DNA from: Methylotenera_A sp046594915 | GTDB taxonomy: Bacteria; Pseudomonadota; Gammaproteobacteria; Burkholderiales; Methylophilaceae | DNA: 64,000 nt | Direction of reading: 5' to 3' | Assembly (NCBI GenBank): GCA_046594915.1 | Contig: JBKJRC010000004.1 | Span: forward strand, 1-64,000 | Shown: positions 52,545 through 61,559 of the stretch, in pieces | Position numbering within the stretch: the stretch's first letter is position 1 | Layout of the letters: each line of letters starts with the position of its first letter | Position numbers and translations under genes: made by a program | Notes under the pieces: model-generated | The model's input: the letters and a program-made list of their open reading frames with translations, nothing else | What the model was told of the DNA's origin: nothing | Databases searched by the model: none

Positions 52545-53633
52545 ATGCAAAAAAAACTATTCAACCCTTCATATGCTTTTATTGGCTTCAGTATTATTTG
52601 TTTGGCAGCTTGCAGCAAAAATGAGGCCAGCGATACGAAATCTGAGCTTGCAGGTGTTAAGCCTACGCAAATCAGCGTGATAAAAGTGGATACGCAAAAT
52701 TTAGCTTTGTATGAGGAATCTGTTGGCACATTGGAAGGCGTAATCGACCCAGTTGTCGCAGCCGAAATCGCCGCGCGCGTATTAAAAGTATTGGTGCATC
52801 CTGGTCAAACGGTAAAAAAAGGCGAAACAATTGCTTTGTTAGATGGCAGTGATTTTAATTATCAACGGCAAGAATCGCTTTCTGAAGTGGCGCGAATGCA
52901 AGCGTTGCTAGCTAACCAAGAAAAAATAGTGCAGCGCAACCGCACCTTAGTTGAAAAAAACTTTATTTCAAAAAATGCACTCGATGATGCCAGCACGCAA
53001 CAGGATGCACTTAAACAACAACTAGAAGGCGCAAAAAGTCGTATCGCCACCATTAATCATAACAGCTCAAAAAATCGGGTGGTTTCTCCTACTGATGGCA
53101 TAGTCGAAAAACAGTTGGTCGCCACGGGAGATTTTGTCAAAGTGGGCGATCCTATTGTGCAAATCATCAGCAAAAAATTACTGCGCGCGCACTTGCCTTT
53201 TCCCGAGCATATCGCCGCCAAATTAAAGCCTGGTTTAGTGGTGATTTTGACGACGCCAACGTCCAACAAAGAAGTGCGCTCTGTGATTAATGAACTTAAG
53301 CCATTAGTGACGGCAAATAATCGCAGCATCGATGTGATTGCGGATATAAAAGATGCGGCAGATTGGCAACCTGGCGCAAGTGTAAACGGGCGGGTGATTT
53401 TGGGCGATCGGCCCAGTGCTTTTGTGGTACCAGAACAAAGCATCGTGCTGCGTCCTGCTGGCGAAGTGGTTTACGAAATACGCAATAATGAAGCGGTGCA
53501 GCGCGTGGTAAAAACAGGCTTGCAGCAAAATGGTGGCGTAGAAATTTTACAAGGCTTAAACGGCAAGGAAACCATTGCGGTAGATGGCGCGGCATTTTTG
53601 ACTGATAAAGCCAAAGTAAATGTTATTCAATAA
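52545..53633 (+). CDS. RND efflux periplasmic adaptor (membrane fusion) lipoprotein
   Basis: The chosen ATG gives 362 residues starting with a lipoprotein signal and lipobox L-A-A-C (residue about 22). The biotinyl-lipoyl half motifs flank a helical hairpin (about 105-150: VLVHPGQTVKKGETIALL and VVSPTDGIVEKQLVATGDFVKVG, in blocks). Beta-barrel and membrane-proximal domains follow. A longer reading frame upstream overlaps ampD and lacks a signal, so it was rejected. The partner is the RND pump gene 88 bases downstream. No outer-membrane channel gene is adjacent. Confidence 0.9.
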   Translation: MQKKLFNPSYAFIGFSIICLAACSKNEASDTKSELAGVKPTQISVIKVDTQNLALYEESVGTLEGVIDPVVAAEIAARVLKVLVHPGQTVKKGETIALLDGSDFNYQRQESLSEVARMQALLANQEKIVQRNRTLVEKNFISKNALDDASTQQDALKQQLEGAKSRIATINHNSSKNRVVSPTDGIVEKQLVATGDFVKVGDPIVQIISKKLLRAHLPFPEHIAAKLKPGLVVILTTPTSNKEVRSVINELKPLVTANNRSIDVIADIKDAADWQPGASVNGRVILGDRPSAFVVPEQSIVLRPAGEVVYEIRNNEAVQRVVKTGLQQNGGVEILQGLNGKETIAVDGAAFLTDKAKVNVIQ

Positions 53634-53721
53634 ATTAGTGATGCGTTTTGAATCGATTCAATCAGCAAATATTGATGTGTTTTGCGCGTTAAGTTAACGC
53701 ATTACCAAGGTTAAAAATTAA

Positions 53722-56700
53722 ATGACATTGCCTGAACTCTCGATTAAACGCCACGTACTGGCTTGGATGCTTTCTGGCGTGCTGGTGTTGTTTGGCATTA
53801 TTTCCTACCAGCGCATTGCAATCGATCGCTTTCCGCTGATTGAGTTTCCCATTATCACAGTGACCACTACGCTTAAAGGCGCAAATCCAGACATTATGGA
53901 TACGTCTGTTACCAGCGTGATTGAATCTGCAGTCAACACAACTGCTGGCATCGAGCATATCCAATCTAGCTCATCGCCTGGCGCGTCCATTGTTGTCATC
54001 ACTTTTAAGCTAGAAAAAGACATTAATGTGGCTTATAACGAGGTGCAGTCCAAGTTAAACGAAGTGCTGCGCCGCCTGCCTACCGACATTGATCCGCCTA
54101 TCTTAAAAAAGGCTGAAACCAATACCGAACCTGTTTTATGGCTGTCATTAAATGGCGATAGAACCATACAGCAATTGAATGTTTATGCGCTAAACACGCT
54201 AAAAAAGCAGCTTGAAACCATTGAAGGCGTAGGCGAAGTGCAACTTGGCGGCCGGCGCGATCGCAATATTCGCGTTTCACTTAAACCAGACCGCATGAAT
54301 GCCTACAATTTAACCACGGCAGATATTGTTAACGCGTTTAATCGCGAACATATTCAGGTGCCGGGCGGATTTTTAGTCAGCAAAAATGCTGAGCGCCTGC
54401 TAAAACTAGATTTAGAGTTTCACAAACTACCAGCACTGGCCAACATGGTTGTCACCAACCGCGACGGTGCATCGATTAAGCTAAAAGATGTGGCTAATAT
54501 TGAAGATGGCTTGACTGACTTTAGGCAACTGGCCCGTTTTAATGGCAAGCCGACGGTTGGTTTGGGCATTATTAAAGTGCCTAATTCAAATACTGTTGAC
54601 ATTATCAACGAGGTAGAACGCCGCTTAGACAGTGAAATTCGGCCTAATCTGCCGCCTGGAATGTTCATCGAGGTTTCTGCCAACGAAGGGCCATTCATTA
54701 AAGAAATGGTGAAAGCGCTGCAACAGCATTTGCTGGAGGGCACGCTTTTTGCCGCGCTGATTGTGTTAATTTTTATGCGCTCGCTGAGTTCTACCTTAAT
54801 GATTTGTCTAGAGATTCCCGTATCGCTGCTGGGCGCAATTGCTGCCATGTATTTCGCTGGTTACACGTTTAATAGCATGACTTTATTGGCCTTGCTTTTG
54901 CTAGTTGGCGTGGTGGTAGATGATGCAATTGTGGTGCGCGAAAGCATTATGCGGCACTTAACTGGCGAACTTGGCACAGGCTTACACAATGTGGACCTTA
55001 AAAATCCGCACGCGGTCATGGCTTTCCGTCAGCAAGCCACCATTGATGGTAGTCGTGAGATTGTGTTTGCGGTGGTAGCGTCATCTTTGTCGTTGGTGTG
55101 TATTTTTGCACCAGTGATTTTTATGGATGGCATTATTGGCAAATTTTTTGAAGCATTTGCAGTCGTGGTCACGGTCGGCGTGGTGGTTTCGCTGTTTGTA
55201 TCACTCACCCTCACACCAATGCTATGCTCGCGTTACTTATCAAGCTCAACTCAGCACGGCAAGCTATATCATTCATTGGATGGCTTTTTTGCCGGCTTAG
55301 ATAATTTCTATTCGCACTTGTTACGCTTAGCCCTAAATCATCGCTGGAAAGTCATTTTTATCACGATTTTAGTCGTCGCATCCAGCGCCTTCTTTTTTAA
55401 ACAAGTCACCAAAGAATTTGTGCCAGAAGCGGACGAAAGCAAATTTAATATCAGCTTTAAAACGCCATTAGGTTCCAGTTTGGACTACACCAATACGCGG
55501 CTGAACTTAATCGAAAAAGTGATGTTAAAACACTCCGACGATATAGCCAGCTTTTTTTCGGTAATTGGCGCAGGTTCGCAAGGGCAAGTCAATGCCGGGC
55601 GAATTAGTGTGCGTTTAAAAGATAGGCATCAACGTGCCAATACACAAAAAGAGCTCATTGCCATACTCAAAAAGGAATTGGGCGAAATTCCAGGTGTATC
55701 GGCTTTCCCTGTGCCCGCTAGCATGGTACGTGGCCAGCGGTCAGAGAAATTACAATTCAATATTACTGGCCCTAGCATTGAAAACGTCAGTAAATACGCC
55801 AAACTGATTCAGCAAAAACTGACCAATACAAAAGGTTTTGATAAAGTAGATTTAGATTTGCAATTAGATTTACCACAACTCAATATGCAAATTGATCGTG
55901 AACGGGCGGCTGGTTTTGGCATTAGCGCTGCCGATATTGCAAATGCAGTCAGTGTGTATGCGGGCGGCATCGACATCGCCAAATTTAATGATGAAGATGG
56001 CGACGGCCAGCGCTACGATATTCGCTTAAAAGCACAAAACGGTGTTTTTAATCAAATGGCCGATTTAAATAAAATCTATTTACGCGCCAATAATGGCGAT
56101 TTAGTGCGCTTAGATAGCGTGGCGCAATTTAAGCAAACATTAGGCGCGGCAGTGATTGGTCGCTACGATTTGCAATACGCTGCCAATTTGTATGCCAGCC
56201 CGACCATTCCCTTGGGCGAGGCGGTGGAGGCGGTGGAGGCTGCTGCTAAGGCGATTTTACCTGCCGAATACAAATATAAATTATCGGGTCAGGCAGAAGA
56301 ATTTGCCAAAACATTCAAAAATGTATCGTTTATTTTTGTGCTCGCTTTGGTGCTGCTATACATGGTGCTGGCTAGTCAGTTTAATTCATTCTTGCAACCG
56401 CTAATAGTGATGGTCGCGCAGCCGCTGGCCATTATCGGCGGCGTATTTGCACTATGGTTAACGGGTAATAGTCTTAATATTTTTTCCATGATCGGGCTGG
56501 TTTTACTCATTGGTTTAGTGGCCAAAAACTCTATTCTGCTGGTTGATTTAACCAATCAGCTGCGTGATAAAGGCCAGACGATTAATCAAGCACTACTCAA
56601 CGCCTGCCCAATCCGCATGCGGCCTGTATTAATGACTTCACTCACCATTATATTGGCGTTGCTACCAGCAGCATTGGGTTTAGGTGCAGGTTCCGAAACC

Positions 56701-56835
56701 AACGGTCCGCTTTCTGTTGCAGTCATCGGCGGTATGATTTCATCTACTTTACTGACGTTGGTTGTGGTGCCAGCGGTGTATTCGCTGGCAATGGGTGGCG
56801 TGGCGAAATTGGAGCATCAACATCATTCCATCTAA
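53722..56835 (+). CDS. RND family efflux transporter permease
   Basis: The 1037-residue protein has the two-fold RND plan of 12 helices and two large periplasmic loops. The N terminus is LPELSIKRHVLAWMLSGVLVLFG, TM4 carries the proton-relay aspartates in GVVVDDAIVVRE, and TM10 has GLVAKNSILLVD. The periplasmic part contains NEVQSKL-type repeats. The sequence belongs to the hydrophobe/amphiphile (HAE1) group in general form. The substrate is unknown. Confidence 0.92.
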   Translation: MTLPELSIKRHVLAWMLSGVLVLFGIISYQRIAIDRFPLIEFPIITVTTTLKGANPDIMDTSVTSVIESAVNTTAGIEHIQSSSSPGASIVVITFKLEKDINVAYNEVQSKLNEVLRRLPTDIDPPILKKAETNTEPVLWLSLNGDRTIQQLNVYALNTLKKQLETIEGVGEVQLGGRRDRNIRVSLKPDRMNAYNLTTADIVNAFNREHIQVPGGFLVSKNAERLLKLDLEFHKLPALANMVVTNRDGASIKLKDVANIEDGLTDFRQLARFNGKPTVGLGIIKVPNSNTVDIINEVERRLDSEIRPNLPPGMFIEVSANEGPFIKEMVKALQQHLLEGTLFAALIVLIFMRSLSSTLMICLEIPVSLLGAIAAMYFAGYTFNSMTLLALLLLVGVVVDDAIVVRESIMRHLTGELGTGLHNVDLKNPHAVMAFRQQATIDGSREIVFAVVASSLSLVCIFAPVIFMDGIIGKFFEAFAVVVTVGVVVSLFVSLTLTPMLCSRYLSSSTQHGKLYHSLDGFFAGLDNFYSHLLRLALNHRWKVIFITILVVASSAFFFKQVTKEFVPEADESKFNISFKTPLGSSLDYTNTRLNLIEKVMLKHSDDIASFFSVIGAGSQGQVNAGRISVRLKDRHQRANTQKELIAILKKELGEIPGVSAFPVPASMVRGQRSEKLQFNITGPSIENVSKYAKLIQQKLTNTKGFDKVDLDLQLDLPQLNMQIDRERAAGFGISAADIANAVSVYAGGIDIAKFNDEDGDGQRYDIRLKAQNGVFNQMADLNKIYLRANNGDLVRLDSVAQFKQTLGAAVIGRYDLQYAANLYASPTIPLGEAVEAVEAAAKAILPAEYKYKLSGQAEEFAKTFKNVSFIFVLALVLLYMVLASQFNSFLQPLIVMVAQPLAIIGGVFALWLTGNSLNIFSMIGLVLLIGLVAKNSILLVDLTNQLRDKGQTINQALLNACPIRMRPVLMTSLTIILALLPAALGLGAGSETNGPLSVAVIGGMISSTLLTLVVVPAVYSLAMGGVAKLEHQHHSI

Positions 56836-56969
56836 ACTATTTCAATATAATTAAGCCTGCAACACACGGGATTTAGCTTTTGCTTTGCAACAATAAAATA
56901 ATCAAACTACTGATGACTTTCAAATACTGTTTAAAGCATTTTCAATTTTAATCTAAAAGTATTATGATG

Positions 56970-56981
56970 TAATACATATTA
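56970..56981. promoter_or_regulatory. Possible operator of the toxin-antitoxin pair
   Basis: TAATACATATTA is a palindrome except for its two central bases. It lies 20 bases before the antitoxin ATG, just after a TATGAT hexamer. Ribbon-helix-helix antitoxins repress their own promoters at such sites. This is only suggestive. Confidence 0.3.
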
Positions 56982-57001
56982 ATACGTTGTTGAGACCTAT
57001 T

Positions 57002-57280
57002 ATGCAAACGGCTACAGCTGTAAGATTAGATTTAGGCATGAAAGAGCGGCTGAAAAAACTAGCCAAAGCGCGCGACAAAACGCCGCACAAAATGATGCAA
57101 ATTGCGGTTAAAGAATATGTAGAGCGAGAGGAAAATCGCGAAATTTTTAAGCAAGAAGCAATGGCTTCATATCAACATTACAAAGAAACAGGGTTGCATG
57201 TCACTGGCGATGAAGTGATTGAGTGGCTCAACTCATGGGGTAGCGACAAAGTACTACCTACGCCCAAACCTCACGAATAG
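57002..57280 (+). CDS. ParD/CopG-like antitoxin (ribbon-helix-helix)
   Basis: The 92-residue protein begins with a ribbon-helix-helix pattern: TATAVRLDLGMKERLKKLAKA, then HKMMQIAVKEYVE (quoted in parts). A C-terminal tail follows (YKETGLHVTGDEVIEWLNSWG) of the kind that binds ParE toxins. The ATG five codons after an alternative TTG was chosen. It is one base from the toxin gene, the standard antitoxin-toxin order. Confidence 0.85.
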   Translation: MQTATAVRLDLGMKERLKKLAKARDKTPHKMMQIAVKEYVEREENREIFKQEAMASYQHYKETGLHVTGDEVIEWLNSWGSDKVLPTPKPHE

Positions 57281-57281
57281 T

Positions 57282-57572
57282 ATGACGCAAATAATCTTTG
57301 CCCCAGCGGCAATAGAAGATATGGCTAGATTATCAGATTTTTTACATCAAAATAACCCGCTAGCCTCCAAACAAGCGGGCATAGCATTAGTTAAGGCAGT
57401 GAAAATTTTGTCTGACTACCCGCAAGCAGGTAGGCCTGATGATGATGACAGTGAGTACCGTGAACTAATTATTGATTTTGGAAATAGTGGATATATAGCA
57501 AAATATCACTATAAAAATGACTTAGTTACCGTTGTTAAAATTAAACATCAAAAAGAAGCTGGCTATTTCTAA
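57282..57572 (+). CDS. ParE/RelE-superfamily toxin
   Basis: The 96-residue protein matches the ParE fold: an N-terminal strand and helices (IIFAPAAIEDMARLSDFL), ILSDYPQAGRPDDD with the typical PxxGRP motif, and terminal strands YIAKYHYKNDLVTVVKIKHQ. ParE toxins inhibit gyrase. RelE members cleave mRNA, and the lack of an obvious RelE catalytic set favours ParE. Its last 4 bases overlap the convergent 3' end of the next gene. Confidence 0.85.
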   Translation: MTQIIFAPAAIEDMARLSDFLHQNNPLASKQAGIALVKAVKILSDYPQAGRPDDDDSEYRELIIDFGNSGYIAKYHYKNDLVTVVKIKHQKEAGYF

Positions 57573-58291
57573 CTTAAGCACTCCGCAACCAAATCATTCA
57601 CCTGCTGCGCTGGCAGTGCGCCAAGTAATTTTACTCCACCTGCTAAATTGAGTTTTTTCATTGCCTCGCGAGTGAGAGTACGCTCAAAAAGTTTTTTATC
57701 TGAATGATAAGATGCGTGTAGTCTTCTTAAAACTGCAGAAAAAACATTTAAACACTGCGACGTTGTAGGTCGCTCAACAATGCTGGCTCTAACATCAGAT
57801 TGATATAAAAGTGTGGTTAAAGCATCCTCTAAACTTAACCCATCAGCACGATTACAAAGTGCTGCCATCCACCATAATCTAGATGCAGCGTTGTTTCTTT
57901 CTACGCCGCGATTTGCAATGCAGAAAAAATGGTCTTTGATATATTTAATAGCGGCTACATCGTCTGCAGGAATTGGCCATCGCACACGCGCATATGGTAA
58001 TAAAATTGTATGTGTTAGATACACCCATAACCTAGCATCACGTGCATGAAAGTATGTAAGATTTTGCATCGCTTCAAATATAATCACGCAATTTTTTACT
58101 TCCGCCTCATTTTTATTAGACGGCAATAGCGTTTTTAATTTCGCGTTATCTATTTCAAAATCGACTTCAAAAAAATGGTCTGGAATATTTGTCTCAAAGT
58201 CGAAGTAACCACTACGATACTTTTCAAGATTATCTTCAACTTTTAATTCAAGTTCTTTTAAATATTTTTCTTTAAAAAAGCGGGTTTTCAT
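57569..58291 (-). CDS. Uncharacterised protein resembling DUF6339, last gene of a degraded defence-like operon
   Basis: The 240-residue soluble protein is predicted mainly helical. Recognisable blocks are ARDARLWVYLTHT, ANRGVERNNAASRLWWMA, VRASIVERPTTSQ and LNLAGGVKLLGALPAQQ. From memory these fit the DUF6339 family, which occurs near DNA methyltransferases and ATPases, but I could not check this. No catalytic motif is obvious. It lies 2 bases after the 278-residue gene, so both are translated from one message. It is visibly more AT-rich than the flanking core genes. Confidence 0.7.
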   Translation of the reverse strand: MKTRFFKEKYLKELELKVEDNLEKYRSGYFDFETNIPDHFFEVDFEIDNAKLKTLLPSNKNEAEVKNCVIIFEAMQNLTYFHARDARLWVYLTHTILLPYARVRWPIPADDVAAIKYIKDHFFCIANRGVERNNAASRLWWMAALCNRADGLSLEDALTTLLYQSDVRASIVERPTTSQCLNVFSAVLRRLHASYHSDKKLFERTLTREAMKKLNLAGGVKLLGALPAQQVNDLVAECLS

Positions 58292-58293
58292 CG

Positions 58294-59130
58294 TTAATCA
58301 TCTCTCGCTGTTAGCACTTCGGTGTTTAACCTTTTTAGCGGCTGTTGCATCATCTGTTGTGCAATAACATAAGCATCATCAACCTCTAAATTGCAATTTT
58401 TGTTATTTAAATGCTTCATGAAAACTTGCGCCCATTTTCTTTCACCGTATGGATTATCAGGGTCTTTAAGTTTTTGAATAGCCTCTGTCACTGCGCCAAA
58501 ATAGATAGAGTTCACTAATATCACTTTGTTTTTTGTGCTGCTGCCACGTGCGGCGTCAATGATTCGCTTAGTCTCTATACTTAATACAATTTGTATATGC
58601 TCACCATCAAAATCAACCAGCCAAGCATCATTAGGCTGGTCTTCCTTTTGCACTAAATCCAGCACCGATGTAATCGGCTTAAATGATTCTTGGTCAAAAT
58701 AAAACAAATAAGCATCATCTTGCGCTAACACATCACCCTCATTAAAAGTGAATGCCTCAGTTCCAAACTCGGGATTTACATCTGGCGAACTGAAATCTTC
58801 AATTTTCTTGGTTACTATTACATAAGGGTTAACTACAACGGCACCTTTTAAATCGCCCATGGCATAACTTGCCTGTGTTTTGTGTGAATTAGTACGAATT
58901 AAGTGCTGAAAATAAGTATCTCTACAAGACACCATTGCAACAAATTCTGCATTACCTAACTCCACTTGCGCTAATATTTCAGCTGAAGAAATGGTAAAAC
59001 TCACATCAATCAATATACTTTGCCCGTCTGTTTTAGGGTCAACAGTTGTTTGAAAGTCACAATCTAAATAATCGTCACTATTTGGACGCAACACAGGGTA
59101 AGGAAACGCCTTATATTCATCATATTTCAT
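58294..59130 (-). CDS. Uncharacterised 278-residue protein of the same operon
   Basis: No family was recognised. The protein is soluble and looks rich in beta strands in its first two thirds, with FPYPVLRPNSDDY near the N terminus, repeated VSFTI/VELG/FVAMVSC-type strands, and VVNPYVIVTKK. A helical C-terminal part follows (SIYFGAVTEAIQKLKD, KWAQVFMKHLN). Its start overlaps the 3' end of the upstream remnant gene by 11 bases, and it precedes the DUF6339-like gene by 2 bases. This tight packing says the three worked together. Confidence 0.75.
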   Translation of the reverse strand: MKYDEYKAFPYPVLRPNSDDYLDCDFQTTVDPKTDGQSILIDVSFTISSAEILAQVELGNAEFVAMVSCRDTYFQHLIRTNSHKTQASYAMGDLKGAVVVNPYVIVTKKIEDFSSPDVNPEFGTEAFTFNEGDVLAQDDAYLFYFDQESFKPITSVLDLVQKEDQPNDAWLVDFDGEHIQIVLSIETKRIIDAARGSSTKNKVILVNSIYFGAVTEAIQKLKDPDNPYGERKWAQVFMKHLNNKNCNLEVDDAYVIAQQMMQQPLKRLNTEVLTARDD

Positions 59131-59754
59131 AAGCCACCACCTTTAATGCGCCAAAATATGCTTGTTTCATACCAAGCTCAAGCTCAACTCGCTCACCTTT
59201 TGTCACCTCCACTACTACACCTGCATCTTTTAACAACCCTATACTGCTTGTATAAATAGCTACTTCATATTCTGCATCTGCACCTACTTGCATTACTTTA
59301 AGTTGAATCACACCTGTTTTAGTTGGTGTAAAAAACACTTTACGTGAATTATTACTTTGTATAATGGCGCGTATGTTTTGTAGTGCAACCAATGATTTTA
59401 TAGGACTATCACCAGAACCTTGTTGTTTAGGATTATCTGTTTTCGTCGTTTTAGAGACATGATGCTCAATGTCATCACTGCCGCCAATATCCCCTCTATC
59501 TAAACCTAAGCCTGCATCCAAACCAGCTTTTTTACTTGCGGCCGATTTAAATTTCATTTGCTTAGCCCGAATAACAATACTGCCCATTGGATCGGCCTCT
59601 TCATTGTTTTTGCCACCACCTGATTCATTTTCGTCCCCAAAAAAAATTCTTTTAATTCGTCAATTGAGGTGATTTCAGTTGCGTCGTCCTTTGCTTGCTT
59701 TGCTAATGCTTTACGCACCATTGCGGCAATATCTTTAATCGCTTTTTTGCCTTT
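59120..59754 (-). pseudogene. 3' remnant of a larger gene, frameshifted in an 8-T tract and lacking its 5' end
   Basis: An open stretch of 155 codons (from 59587) has no ribosome binding site at its first Met. The reading frame continues upstream as DENESGGGKNNEEADPMGS. At a run of eight Ts (59639-59646 on the plus strand as As) the frame must shift to reach KKAIKDIAAMVRKALAKQ and ITSIDELKEFF, which read as natural protein sequence. An in-frame TAA at 59755-59757 ends this upstream part. The remnant therefore covers only the C-terminal roughly 210 residues of a larger protein with a beta-rich end (VFFTPTKTGVIQLKV, YEVAIYTSS). The parent could be a MORC/MutL-like ATPase, but this is a guess. 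Confidence 0.7.
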
Positions 59755-59867
59755 TTATTTTTCAATATGATTAATAAAAAATCAAGCTAGAAATCATCAT
59801 GTCGATATTACCTAGAATGCAGTTACAATCTTTTATCATTTGAGAGCAACTAATTTGGCGATTAAGC

Positions 59868-60632
59868 ATGTCTGATAATAAACATAAAAATTACGAAATT
59901 CTTAATCTAATTGGCTATGGTTTGGCCAAATTTAATAATGATTTTGTGATTAAGTTTGACGCAAAATCCAAAACTGAACTTTATGAATTCTTTGTTGCTA
60001 ACGGGATTGCTGATACGGCTAGCACTGTTAAAAACCGTCAAGATTTATTTGACCCGTTTTTTGATAATGGCAGAAAAGGCTGGTGGCAAAAGGGTGATGT
60101 TTATATTCACCGAAAAATATTTATTGATAGTTTGTTTGGTAATCTGAATGTTGAAGATTATGCCGCGGTAGTAAAGCTATACTTAATAAACGAAAACAAA
60201 CTAAGCGCATTTGATACAAAGGTAATTTCACCCATTATTAAAAGTAAATTCAAGCAACTAAAAACAACAGGTGAAGAAGCAGAAATTTATTTCCTTAATA
60301 ACTACCTAAAAATTCCCGACTTTATGGATGGCGAAATTGAAGATGCTAGAAACTTTGGTGATGGCTACGATTTCCAAATTCAAACATCTGACAGCTTTTT
60401 TTTAGCAGAAATTAAAGGGATAAGAACCAAAAAAGGTGCTTTTAGATTAACTGAGAATGAGTACTTTAAAGCAAAAGAATATAAAAGTGATTACGGTATT
60501 GTAGTTGTGAGCAATTTGGATGACTTACCAAAAATGACCTTAATATTCGATCCGATTCATAATTTAGATTTAACAGAACGCACAATTGAATCTAAACAAC
60601 TAAATTTCCATTCTAAATCTTTAGAATGGTAG
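59868..60632 (+). CDS. DUF3883-like protein with a PD-(D/E)XK nuclease-type motif
   Basis: The 254-residue protein has a distinct N-terminal half (NYEILNLIGYGLAKFNNDF; GWWQKGDVYIHRKIF) and a C-terminal DUF3883-type domain. The conserved set is TGEEAE (135-139), GDGYDF with D168, and E181-I-K183 followed by G. RLTENEYFKAKEY and YGIVVVSN follow. The E...D...ExK arrangement is that of restriction-type nucleases. It is intact, on the plus strand, and lies between two genes that are truncated on the sides facing it. It ends 2 bases from the end of the truncated methyltransferase. Cleavage activity is inferred, not shown. Confidence 0.8.
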   Translation: MSDNKHKNYEILNLIGYGLAKFNNDFVIKFDAKSKTELYEFFVANGIADTASTVKNRQDLFDPFFDNGRKGWWQKGDVYIHRKIFIDSLFGNLNVEDYAAVVKLYLINENKLSAFDTKVISPIIKSKFKQLKTTGEEAEIYFLNNYLKIPDFMDGEIEDARNFGDGYDFQIQTSDSFFLAEIKGIRTKKGAFRLTENEYFKAKEYKSDYGIVVVSNLDDLPKMTLIFDPIHNLDLTERTIESKQLNFHSKSLEW

Positions 60633-60634
60633 CT

Positions 60635-61315
60635 TTAATGCAAAGCATACTTTTTTCTGTGTCTAAAATCGTTTAGCTTACTAAAAAAACAAACGAAATG
60701 TGCCAAATTTTTTTCACCCTCAAAATTAGCCAATAGGAAATTGAGTCGCCCATTTTTAAAACGATCAACAGAAAAAGCAACCATAAACAGTCTGTTTCTT
60801 TTTTGTGGCAACATTGTTAAATCGTAACAATCCAGTTCTGCGGAGTTTGATTCTCTAAACCAATATCCTAGATTTTTTAGCTCTTTAGTTACCTCTAAAA
60901 ACCAAGCACCGCCTTCACCATTACGTAGATGGGGTGAGTTTTCAAGCACAATAACGGATGGCTTTTGATCACCAAACTCTCTTACTAAGCGAATAATTTC
61001 ATAAAAAAGCATACCTCTGGAGTCATCAAATCCTTTACGCTCACCCGCCATAGAAAAACTTTGACAAGGGAAACCCGCATGCAAAACATCGACTGGCTCT
61101 AATTGATGGCTTTTAACACCAATATCTTTGATGCTTGCAGGGGTGTCGCCATCACTTACAATTCGAACATTTTTAATATTATGTTGATAAGTTTGTACGG
61201 CTGCTAGATTATTTTCTACAGCCCAAACGGTTTTAATACCCGCCTCTGCAAAACCAAGGCAAAAACCACCAATGCCAGCAAATAGCGCACCAGCCTTTAA
61301 TTCATTATGCTGCAT
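60635..61315 (-). CDS. DNA cytosine-C5 methyltransferase, truncated after motif VIII
   Basis: The 226 residues start with motif I (LFAGIGGFCLG). Motif IV follows with catalytic C84 (GFPCQSFSMAGERKGF), then motif VI with E125-N126-S (normally ENV) and motif VIII QKRNRLFMVAF. The target recognition domain and motifs IX and X, about 120-170 residues, are missing. The last residues (FRHRKKYALH) look like read-through past a break. Without the recognition domain and motif X it should not methylate specifically, so it is probably a pseudogene. The lost part would have lain where the DUF3883-like gene now ends. Confidence 0.85.
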   Translation of the reverse strand: MQHNELKAGALFAGIGGFCLGFAEAGIKTVWAVENNLAAVQTYQHNIKNVRIVSDGDTPASIKDIGVKSHQLEPVDVLHAGFPCQSFSMAGERKGFDDSRGMLFYEIIRLVREFGDQKPSVIVLENSPHLRNGEGGAWFLEVTKELKNLGYWFRESNSAELDCYDLTMLPQKRNRLFMVAFSVDRFKNGRLNFLLANFEGEKNLAHFVCFFSKLNDFRHRKKYALH

Positions 61316-61321
61316 GATTGT

Positions 61322-61555
61322 TTAATCTGACTTATCTAAAACGAAAATCTTTTTGTTGGAAATATTGGTACTCATAAAGCTTTGCTTAACATCATCAAGC
61401 TCTTGTTGCAAAGCTTTAATAATCTGTTTAGCTTGTTGCTCGGTATAATCGTAGTTTTGCTTATTAGCTAGATTGCCAATAAGCTGAATGTCTTTGATCG
61501 TTTTATTCACTCGCTTATTAGCAAGCTCAATAAATTTTTCTGATTTAGTACTCAT
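61322..61555 (-). CDS. Small helical protein upstream of the methyltransferase, possible regulator
   Basis: The 77-residue protein is charged and almost fully helical (EKFIELANKRVNKTIKDIQL, NYDYTEQQAKQIIKALQQEL). Similar small proteins are, from memory, common next to cytosine methyltransferase genes, with no proven role. The ATG at 61555 is preferred over a GTG at 61570 that falls inside the inverted repeat. It lies 6 bases before the methyltransferase start. The palindrome over its promoter suggests control by itself or another factor. Confidence 0.7.
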   Translation of the reverse strand: MSTKSEKFIELANKRVNKTIKDIQLIGNLANKQNYDYTEQQAKQIIKALQQELDDVKQSFMSTNISNKKIFVLDKSD

Positions 61556-61559
61556 ATTA

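Noticed and set aside
59120..59587. 155-residue open frame taken as a complete gene
   Set aside because: It lacks a ribosome binding site, and natural-looking protein sequence continues upstream across a homopolymer frameshift, so it is treated as part of a remnant.
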